A stretch of DNA of 12,965 nt. Origin: JAAKFL01 sp964629645 (lineage in GTDB: Bacteria; Chlamydiota; Chlamydiia; Chlamydiales; SLFE01). Positions 7,993-12,965 of this stretch are shown here, in pieces. Both the position numbers and the translations under genes were made by a program. Position 1 is the stretch's first letter. The number at the start of each line of letters is the position of its first letter. The stretch lies in contig CAZVSU010000073.1 in assembly GCA_964629645.1 (NCBI GenBank), positions 1-12,965 of the forward strand. Direction: 5' to 3'. The notes beneath the pieces are model-generated. The model had not been told where the DNA came from. It saw nothing but the letters and a program-made list of their open reading frames with translations, and searched no databases.

Positions 7993-10223
7993 GCCGCTTC
8001 CAAAGGCTCTTCGGCCTGCTCTCCCACTTCATATACGGGAAGTGAAATCTCAGCATCGAGTATGCCGCCGTCAAAAAGAGGCTTAAAGGTTTCACGCAAT
8101 TGTCTCTGAAATTCACGAGGGCCTAGTTTTGCTTTTAAGCTTTCTATTGTTTGCAACGACGTAAGCGTTCGGTTCAACACTTCCGGTATCATCGCTCTTT
8201 CGCGAATCAATATGGAAGGGCCATAAATCATGGATTCAACATATTCGGTTTCAAACTCAGTCAACTCATCAACTTTGAACAGCTTGATCATGACGTAAAA
8301 GAAAACCGAAGCGGCTCCACTCAAATCGATTCCATCTTTGCACGAAAGGCTAAAGCTGGTTGGATTCACCAGATCGATTAATTTTAATTGCAAAAAGAAG
8401 TGGAAGATTGTGATGAAGCTCCTTCTCTCTTTTGTCGACAGCCGCTCTGCGTTGCCAAAAAATAATTTGTAGATACGTTCAATTGTCTTATTGGTAAAAT
8501 CCGGAAACAATTCCTTTTTCACTTTTTCAGGAAAATAATAGCCATGGGACGAACTGATCAGTTCTTTTTTGAATTCTCGAATAAAATCTTCAGCATTTTC
8601 CTCCGAGGAAAATTCCTCAGTCTGTTGATAAAACGGCGTGTCGACAGCTAGCGTCACCACAGTGATATGGCTGGCAAAATCGGATGAATTTTGCAGTTGC
8701 TCAACTGCGTGACATCTCGAAACTTCCCTCCAAGACGTGCGGTCTTGAAGATTGATCAAAAGGTGATGAGTCGGGGTCCCGTCTCTTGCAACAGAAAGCA
8801 AAAACCCTTTGAACTCATCGATGACAGCCGCTTTGTTGATCTGAGTCTGCCTAGTGGGGCATGCCAACCTCAAGTGATTCACTTTGAGCTCATCGATATA
8901 AAGATCATACCACGCATGAGGTAAGTTGAACTGCATGTGTGAATCAAACGAGGTGTACTGCGCCTCTTCCAAGGCATCGAGTATGCGCTGCAGCGGTCCT
9001 GCGGCATGGTTTTTGAGCGCTTTTACAATTTCGGCATAATCGTAGGCGAGTTTACTCCAAGAAAAAATCCCTTTCGTTTCGTCGGCCCGGACAGTTTTTG
9101 TCGACTGTTCACGGGCGTAGGCGAGGAAGTGGCTCACTTGCACATAGAGCTCGTTCATAATATGGAGATGCAAAAAGAAGACGCGGCAAATTCTTTGCGT
9201 CACGTCGAGGACGCAGTGCGCCATAACGAAATTCTTTTTTGGAGGATAAGCCAAAAATTTTTGATAATCTCTGGTCGTCAATGCGCTCCGCAGATAATTC
9301 TGAAAATCGGAAAAGTAATCCTGGCAACTCTTCTGCCCCTCTCCTACTTGATTAACCCGTAAATGATTGGGACTTGATGCGAGCATAAGGGCCATGAAGG
9401 CTTTGTTGATCGCTCCTACGACGTCCCGCCCTTTATGTTTGAACGCCTCATGATAGAAGCGCTCCATAGAGAGCGAAAGGCTGCGCAGCATATGAATTGA
9501 CGCGACGTGGCAAATGATGTCTCTCCAATCTTGGACTTTGGAAAAGATATCCCCGTTCCGATGACTATAGCCGCCGAAATCACAGACAAGTTTTATATTC
9601 CGAATCAGGCGCGGACTGAAAAATCTTGTGCCGTCGTCTTTTCGCATAAGGAGCAGTTCATATTCTGTATCGCTTTTGACCATATCGAGATCGACAAAAA
9701 CGTGTTTGCTTCTCTCCTTTTTTCTCGCCCTTGCTTTGCGCCTGGCCAGCTCGTCGCTTTTACCGGCTAGTCCTATGATCCACCTGGTCAAAAGGTGATC
9801 ATCGACTTGCTTTTCCACTCGCTTCGTGTAAAATTCTTGCAATCGTTTGTATTCTGAAAACTGTGTCACGCTTAAACCGCTGGATTGCTCGAACAATGCC
9901 GTGTAGCGGTCAAGCGTTTCTGCAGCCTCCCCAACCATTGCCATGATAGATTTTACCTGGCGGATGCTGGCTGCTTTTTCCTCAGCGCTTCTATCTTGTA
10001 ATTTTTTCACGTGCTTTAAAAGCAGGCTGAAAATTTCCCTCACTTTAATTTCCGTGAGTCCATTTTCATCGACTAAGTGCCGAATATTTTTAGGCAGTGG
10101 CTTGACACTCTCGAGCTCCGGAAGAGGCAGGTGAGACTCTTTGTCAACATCGTGGAAATCGGCGAGATAAGAAATGGCATCAAGCGCTTCCGCAATCGAA
10201 AGATGTGATCCTTTTTTACTCAT
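7989..10223 (-). CDS. Large conserved-looking protein of unknown function (744 aa)
   Basis: I do not recognise a domain. The product is long, charged and mostly helical, with no signal peptide and no clear membrane segment, so it is probably cytosolic. It has an N-terminal region rich in Asp/Glu/Lys (MSKKGSHLSIAEALDAISYL...), a central segment with several Trp, His and Arg residues, and an acidic end (EEPLEAA). The start at 10223 is supported by a strong AAAGGAG six bases before the ATG; the frame stays open to an ATG at 10277 but that adds AT-rich-encoded residues without a ribosome site. By position beside lptFG, tilS and ftsH it may correspond to the C. trachomatis CT837 family, which is inference from gene order. 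Its TAA shares TTAA with the alr stop on the other strand. Confidence 0.88.
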   Translation of the reverse strand: MSKKGSHLSIAEALDAISYLADFHDVDKESHLPLPELESVKPLPKNIRHLVDENGLTEIKVREIFSLLLKHVKKLQDRSAEEKAASIRQVKSIMAMVGEAAETLDRYTALFEQSSGLSVTQFSEYKRLQEFYTKRVEKQVDDHLLTRWIIGLAGKSDELARRKARARKKERSKHVFVDLDMVKSDTEYELLLMRKDDGTRFFSPRLIRNIKLVCDFGGYSHRNGDIFSKVQDWRDIICHVASIHMLRSLSLSMERFYHEAFKHKGRDVVGAINKAFMALMLASSPNHLRVNQVGEGQKSCQDYFSDFQNYLRSALTTRDYQKFLAYPPKKNFVMAHCVLDVTQRICRVFFLHLHIMNELYVQVSHFLAYAREQSTKTVRADETKGIFSWSKLAYDYAEIVKALKNHAAGPLQRILDALEEAQYTSFDSHMQFNLPHAWYDLYIDELKVNHLRLACPTRQTQINKAAVIDEFKGFLLSVARDGTPTHHLLINLQDRTSWREVSRCHAVEQLQNSSDFASHITVVTLAVDTPFYQQTEEFSSEENAEDFIREFKKELISSSHGYYFPEKVKKELFPDFTNKTIERIYKLFFGNAERLSTKERRSFITIFHFFLQLKLIDLVNPTSFSLSCKDGIDLSGAASVFFYVMIKLFKVDELTEFETEYVESMIYGPSILIRERAMIPEVLNRTLTSLQTIESLKAKLGPREFQRQLRETFKPLFDGGILDAEISLPVYEVGEQAEEPLEAA

Positions 10224-10248
10224 AATTATCTCCTTTGATTCTATTGTT

Positions 10249-10277
10249 ATTATTGCATTTAAATATTTAATTAACAA
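10249..10277 (-). promoter_or_regulatory. Possible promoter for the 744-aa gene
   Basis: On the minus strand TTGTTA (10277-10272) stands 17 bases before AATAAT (10254-10249), in very AT-rich sequence. The leader to the ATG at 10223 would be about 20 bases and contains the strong AAAGGAG. AT-richness makes chance matches likely. Confidence 0.4.
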
Positions 10278-10344
10278 TAATAAATTTTATTACTTTTTTT
10301 AAAAAAAATAACGGAAAAACCAACAAATTACCTCCATTCTTCGC

Positions 10345-10373
10345 TTTTCATTAAAGGGACAACCGATTATTTT
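10345..10373 (+). promoter_or_regulatory. Weak promoter candidate for the 113-aa gene
   Basis: TTTTCA (10345-10350) is followed after 17 bases by TATTTT (10368-10373), each matching consensus at four of six bases. The upstream T7A8 tract (10294-10308) could help as a curved or UP-like element. The gene is divergent from the 744-aa gene, so a promoter must lie in this 170-bp gap. Confidence 0.3.
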
Positions 10374-10395
10374 GAGGGAAAAGAGGAGGTTCCCG

Positions 10396-10737
10396 ATGTT
10401 CGAGAAGTTATTGCTGAATGGTGAAATCAACGGGTCATTCGATGGAAAAGAGTTTCGTATTGAGCTGGACGGGCGCTCCGGGAAAGCCTATTTCACAAGC
10501 GTTGAAACGCTCCAATTTCTTAAAGACGCGTTTTTCCACAAACTCAAAGAACTCAAGAATAACCCGACGTTTAAGAAGGCGATGGAAGAAGCCGACTTTG
10601 AAGTGTTTTTAAACGATGAGCTCATCATACGCATCGGGAAAAATGCTAAATCTAATTTTGTCAGCAGCATGCTGGGCGTCTCCCATATCGAGGTCGTCTC
10701 CAACAGCCAAATGTCTGAATTAATGAAACTCATGTAG
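10396..10737 (+). CDS. Small protein of unknown function (113 aa)
   Basis: Not recognised. The 113 residues begin MFEKLLLNGEINGSFDGKEF, suggest a short beta-rich N-terminus (GSFDGKEFRIELDGRSGKAYF), then a charged helix (FLKDAFFHKLKELKNN...FKKAMEEA) and a mixed C-terminus ending in MSELMKLM. There is no signal peptide, membrane segment or cysteine. The start at 10396 is fixed by AGGAGG (10384-10389) six bases upstream, as strong a site as any here; an in-frame TTG at 10372 is ignored. Good ribosome site, ordinary codon use and an uninterrupted frame support a real gene. It is divergent from the 744-aa gene, and its stop is eight bases before the tRNA promoter, with no terminator visible between. 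Confidence 0.8.
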   Translation: MFEKLLLNGEINGSFDGKEFRIELDGRSGKAYFTSVETLQFLKDAFFHKLKELKNNPTFKKAMEEADFEVFLNDELIIRIGKNAKSNFVSSMLGVSHIEVVSNSQMSELMKLM

Positions 10738-10745
10738 TTTCTGTC

Positions 10746-10774
10746 TTGACTCTTTGATCTAAGTCGGTTATAAC
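10746..10774 (+). promoter_or_regulatory. sigma70-type promoter for tRNA-Ser
   Basis: TTGACT (10746-10751), a 17-base spacer and TATAAC (10769-10774) match the consensus at five of six bases in each box. The predicted start, near 10781, is about 12 bases before the mature tRNA. This is the best promoter match in the window. Confidence 0.72.
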
Positions 10775-10792
10775 TGTCTTTACTTTCTTTAT

Positions 10793-10877
10793 GGAAGAGT
10801 GGCAGAGTGGCCGAATGCGCCTGTCTTGAAAACAGGAGACCCGAGAGGGTCCGGGGGTTCGAATCCCTCCTCTTCCG
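10793..10877 (+). tRNA. tRNA-Ser(UGA)
   Basis: A full class II cloverleaf decoding UCA. The acceptor GGAAGAG (10793-10799) pairs perfectly with CTCTTCC (10870-10876), with discriminator G at 10877. The anticodon stem CCTGT/ACAGG flanks loop CTTGAAA, with anticodon TGA at 10827-10829. A long variable arm GACCC-GAGA-GGGTC spans 10838-10851, as expected for serine. The T arm has TTCGAAT with a five-pair stem. CCA is not encoded. Immediately downstream CGACC/GGTCG (10876-10893) can form a short hairpin with five T in its loop; termination is therefore uncertain. Confidence 0.98.
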
Positions 10878-11028
10878 ACCTTTTTATTGGTCGAACACTG
10901 TGAGGAACTGATCATGCAGTTTAAGCAGTGTTACGGCGCTCTAAACCAAATGCACATATAGAAAATTTAAGTGAATCGGTTTTTCATTCCTCGACCGATC
11001 GAGTGACTTAGGGGGCCGCACATGGTGT

Positions 11029-11054
11029 CTAGGGGGCCTCTTCAAATTTGGAAT
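11029..11054 (+). repeat. Imperfect copy of the CTAGGGG motif, half element
   Basis: These 26 bases match 11237-11262 at 23 positions (CTAGGGGGCCTCTTCAAATT versus CTAGGGGACGTCTTCAAATT, and on to GAAT). The complementary right arm that makes a hairpin in the other copy is missing here. A further TAGGGGGCC stands 21 bases upstream at 11009-11017. Confidence 0.6.
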
Positions 11055-11237
11055 CAACTTAATTTTGACAAAGAGATGTGCAGTCGAATTGTCGCGCCTC
11101 CCCCCATTTTACAGCTCTTCTGCTCGATGGAGTTTCGTTGAACCGAGCTCAACTTAAAAAGTAGTTTTTCGTGCGATCTAACCGAAGCTGCTCATTGAGG
11201 AATGAGGTCACAAGGAGCCCATAAGGGGTGTGTTGCC

Positions 11238-11286
11238 TAGGGGACGTCTTCAAATTTCGAATGACTTCACTTGAAGACATCCCCTA
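11238..11286. repeat. REP-like long hairpin
   Basis: TAGGGGACGTCTTCAA (11238-11253) and TTGAAGACATCCCCTA (11271-11286) pair over 16 positions with one C/A mismatch, enclosing a 17-base loop. No T tract follows, so it is not an intrinsic terminator. Extragenic palindromes of this kind are often dispersed repeats (REP or MITE types) mobilised in trans by a transposase; none is encoded here. The left-arm sequence recurs at 11029 and, reversed, at 148-159. Confidence 0.65.
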
Positions 11287-11578
11287 TGAGTCAGGAAAAG
11301 ACCTTTTGACACCGCCAAAGAAAAATGCAAAGAAGCGAGATGAACCCCGGATGCAGAATAGGACTATATGACGACAATTACCTTCTCGATGATTGAGACA
11401 AGCTCCGAATCAAAAATGTTTTTTAATGAGGCGTCAATCCCGGAAAATTCGACAACCGTCTCATCTTTAAGGGATGAACGCTGCGATTCGCTGAGGGTTG
11501 CTCTTTTTACAATTCTCTTCAATCAACCCCTCTTCTTAAGCTTGGATCAAGGGCAGTGCATTTAAATGATGTGCCGCC

Positions 11579-11587
11579 TTATCCACA
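11579..11587 (+). promoter_or_regulatory. Isolated perfect DnaA box
   Basis: TTATCCACA is the strong DnaA-box consensus. It is the only perfect copy I noticed in the window, and there is no cluster of boxes or AT-rich unwinding element, so an origin is not supported. A lone nine-base match is not far from chance expectation. Confidence 0.3.
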
Positions 11588-11675
11588 GCCCTCGCGTGTC
11601 GATCGAGGCAAGCATTTACAAAGAGGGAGATTTTTTTCAAATAGACTTTGCGATTGACGTAAGTCATTTATTATC

Positions 11676-11704
11676 TTGACTTTAAATCATAAAATCTTTA
11701 ACAT
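11676..11704 (+). promoter_or_regulatory. sigma70-type promoter for the double-2H gene
   Basis: TTGACT (11676-11681), a 17-base spacer and TAACAT (11699-11704). Transcription would begin near 11711, right at the first arm of the GGTAACC/GGTTACC hairpin. An in-frame ATG at 11703 falls inside this -10 box, which favours the ATG at 11739 as start. Confidence 0.55.
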
Positions 11705-11710
11705 GCTGAA

Positions 11711-11738
11711 GGTAACCAATCACATTAAAAAGGTTACC
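11711..11738 (+). promoter_or_regulatory. 5'UTR hairpin covering the ribosome site
   Basis: GGTAACC (11711-11717) is the perfect reverse complement of GGTTACC (11732-11738), with a 14-base A-rich loop. The second arm contains the GG of the AAAAAGG Shine-Dalgarno (11727-11733) and ends exactly at the base before the ATG. When folded it would hide the ribosome site, so it may control translation, for example by temperature or a bound factor. No compensatory evidence is available. Confidence 0.45.
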
Positions 11739-12848
11739 ATGCATCTGATTAAAAAAAGTCTCTACTGTCTTGTCTTTTGTCTTCTTGCCATTTCGCCGCT
11801 ATCTGCCAAAGTGGATTATCGAGTTGAAGACCAACCGATCGCACTTCAAGAAGCTGTCGCCCTTGCAGGTGAAGGAATTCTAAAGCAAAGAGAGAACGGA
11901 TTCGTTTATCTCGACGTGACAAATGACCTGATCAAATCTGTCGTCCCTTTGCTGGATTATGAGGGTCTTCTACGTCCACGGCCGACGGCCACTCAATCAT
12001 TGGGCGCTCATATTAGCGTATTACACGAGAAAGAGAACATCATACCTGAGGAGCTGGGGTCATCATTTCCTTTCTTTGTGGAAGAGATTAGAAGCTTTAC
12101 CCTTCACACAAGAGATGGCCTAAAAAAACTGTGGGTCATCGCAGTGAACTCTCCTGAATTAGAAAGCCTGCGTGAGAAATATGGCTGCGCGCCAAAGCTT
12201 AAAGGATACGACTTTCATATCACATTAGGAAAGCAGGTGCCCACGGCTCCGGAAGGATGGCGACAAATTGAGACTTTTTCTTCTCACAACTTCTCTGATG
12301 AGGAGCATGAGGGGCTTTCGCTGGAAGGAGACTATGTCCTTGTCGAAAATCAAGACGTTCTCGCAACAGCTGTAAAAGTCGATGCCATCGGTCAGCTGCA
12401 CTTAAAAGGTAATGGTTTCGTTTACCTTGACGTCAGCAATGATTTTATCGATGAGATCGTGCCAATGTTACCGGTGGAAGGAGAGTTTGATCCCCTATCG
12501 ACAAAACCTAGAAAAATGGGTGCCCACATCAGTGTCATTCACGAAGATGAAATGATCGGACGGGAAATTTGGAATCTTGTCGAAGCTGGCGAATGGTTCA
12601 CCTTTGAGGTCAAGGAACTCCGTTATGTTGATAGAATGACAGCCCAAGGGCCAAAGCGCCTTTGGCTTTTAGCCGCCGACTCTCCTGCACTGGAGCGGCT
12701 TCGGACATCTTATGGCCTCAAACCAAAATTAAAAGGACACGACTTCCACATCACTCTCGGCGAGGAGCCTTTGGACAATCCTGTTTCCTCAGAACTTGAA
12801 GAGGATGTCGCAATCGATGAGATGTTTGAGGTTGCGCCTGCTGCTTAA
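11739..12848 (+). CDS. Secreted protein with two tandem 2H-phosphoesterase domains
   Basis: A 369-residue protein. Residues 1-23 form a Sec signal peptide (MHLIKKSLYCLVFCLLAISPLSA, cleavage likely before K24). Two homologous units follow, about 50-165 and 222-341. Each begins with an NGFVYLDV strand and carries both histidine motifs of the 2H superfamily: G-A-H91-I-S and F-H160-I-T in unit one, G-A-H263-I-S and F-H337-I-T in unit two, 69 and 74 residues apart. 2H enzymes cleave or ligate 2',5' and cyclic phosphodiester bonds in RNA and nucleotides; the substrate here is unknown. An acidic linker (about 180-205) joins the units and an acidic tail ends the chain. The ATG at 11739 is chosen for the signal peptide and AAAAAGG site; upstream TTG 11676 and ATG 11703 are in frame but lie in the promoter. 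Other member types of the fold cannot be excluded. Confidence 0.85.
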   Translation: MHLIKKSLYCLVFCLLAISPLSAKVDYRVEDQPIALQEAVALAGEGILKQRENGFVYLDVTNDLIKSVVPLLDYEGLLRPRPTATQSLGAHISVLHEKENIIPEELGSSFPFFVEEIRSFTLHTRDGLKKLWVIAVNSPELESLREKYGCAPKLKGYDFHITLGKQVPTAPEGWRQIETFSSHNFSDEEHEGLSLEGDYVLVENQDVLATAVKVDAIGQLHLKGNGFVYLDVSNDFIDEIVPMLPVEGEFDPLSTKPRKMGAHISVIHEDEMIGREIWNLVEAGEWFTFEVKELRYVDRMTAQGPKRLWLLAADSPALERLRTSYGLKPKLKGHDFHITLGEEPLDNPVSSELEEDVAIDEMFEVAPAA

Positions 12849-12855
12849 CAGGCGC
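12834..12855 (+). terminator. Hairpin over the stop of the double-2H gene
   Basis: GCGCCTG (12834-12840) and CAGGCGC (12849-12855) pair perfectly over seven bases, with the TAA stop in the 8-base loop. No T tract follows directly; the nearest is T5 at 12879-12883 in the end repeat. It could be part of a terminator or a 3'-end stabiliser. Confidence 0.4.
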
Positions 12856-12856
12856 G

Positions 12857-12897
12857 ATCTAGTACTTAGTTAATAAAGTTTTTCTACAAATTCGAAT
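12857..12897 (+). repeat. Right copy of 41-bp inverted repeat
   Basis: Positions 12857-12883 are the perfect 27-base reverse complement of 30-56, and TCGAAT at 12892-12897 keeps the same spacing as in the left copy. CAGGC precedes both copies, here with three extra bases. It begins nine bases after the stop of the double-2H gene, oriented with it, just as the left copy is oriented with ftsH. Confidence 0.75.
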
Positions 12898-12912
12898 TCT
12901 AAGCCGCCGCGA

Positions 12913-12965
12913 TGAGCCGATCTCAATCGGCTCAATATTAACAATATAGAGCAGATTGAGATCGG
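12913..12965. repeat. Alternative inverted repeats at the window end
   Basis: TGAGCCGAT/ATCGGCTCA (12913-12921 and 12926-12934) form a perfect 9-bp hairpin with a CTCA loop. CCGATCTCAATC (12917-12928) is also the perfect reverse complement of 12954-12965, so a second, longer pairing competes with the first. The second may continue beyond the window. No T tract follows either. Confidence 0.55.

Larger units (their letters stand above)
10894..11653. other. Gene-poor region with repeats and hairpins
   Basis: I see no convincing protein gene here on either strand. Open frames are short and lack ribosome sites: the longest (ATG 11368 to stop 11565, 65 codons) resembles nothing I know. A 15-codon frame starts at 10914 behind GAGGA but is too short to call. 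The region holds two copies of a CTAGGGG-containing motif (11029, 11237), a long hairpin (11238-11286), small perfect hairpins at 10990-11003 (CTCGA-CCGA-TCGAG) and 11191-11206 (CTCATT-GAGG-AATGAG), paired TAGGGGGCC boxes at 11009 and 11030, and one perfect DnaA box (11579-11587). It could be decayed mobile DNA. Confidence 0.6.

Noticed and set aside
10730..10915. 61-codon minus frame containing GGIRTPGPSRVSC
   Set aside because: It is the familiar spurious frame antisense to a serine tRNA; the tRNA explains the sequence fully.
11368..11565. 65-codon plus frame in the gene-poor region
   Set aside because: No ribosome site, low-complexity N-terminus rich in Ser/Thr, no recognisable similarity; expected length by chance.
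10894..11653. CRISPR array or replication origin in the gene-poor region
   Set aside because: Repeats are too few, irregularly spaced and degenerate for CRISPR; a single DnaA box without clustering does not make an origin.
11676..11738. Upstream TTG or ATG starts of the double-2H gene
   Set aside because: They fall in the predicted promoter, lack a ribosome site and would bury the signal peptide.

Overview
The window looks like chromosomal DNA of a chlamydia-like (Chlamydiota) bacterium. The evidence is an FtsH of 922 residues with a greatly enlarged extracytoplasmic domain, together with the neighbourhood ftsH / tilS / two LptF-LptG permeases / a large orphan protein. From memory this matches the C. 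trachomatis block CT841-CT840-CT839-CT838-CT837. No database search was possible. Two things differ from what I recall of the Chlamydiaceae layout: an alanine racemase gene follows lptG, and a small GYF-domain membrane protein is coupled to tilS. Both would fit an amoeba-associated lineage more than the reduced animal pathogens.

Left block, minus strand (1-4497): a tail-anchored GYF-domain protein overlaps tilS by an ATGA stop/start. After 215 bp comes ftsH, which has its own sigma70-like promoter and ends at a good intrinsic terminator. Middle block, plus strand (4611-7992): lptF, lptG and alr form a tight operon, with an ATGA overlap between the first two and 17 bp before alr. alr converges with a 744-residue orphan gene (minus, 7989-10223), and the two stop codons overlap in the palindrome TTAA. 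Right block, plus strand: a 113-residue orphan protein, tRNA-Ser(UGA) with a near-consensus promoter, about 760 bp without a credible gene but containing repeats and hairpins, and then a secreted protein made of two tandem 2H-phosphoesterase domains.

The core genes cover envelope and translation housekeeping: LptF/LptG extract lipopolysaccharide from the inner membrane, Alr supplies D-alanine, FtsH controls membrane protein quality, and TilS and tRNA-Ser serve decoding. The least expected items are the secreted double-2H protein, which has intact catalytic histidines in both copies and an RNA hairpin abutting its start codon; a 41-bp imperfect inverted repeat (27 bp perfect) near both window ends, lying 3' of a gene in both cases; a dispersed motif containing CTAGGGG, one copy of which forms a 16-bp hairpin; and a possible pairing of the membrane GYF protein with the poly-proline tail of FtsH.
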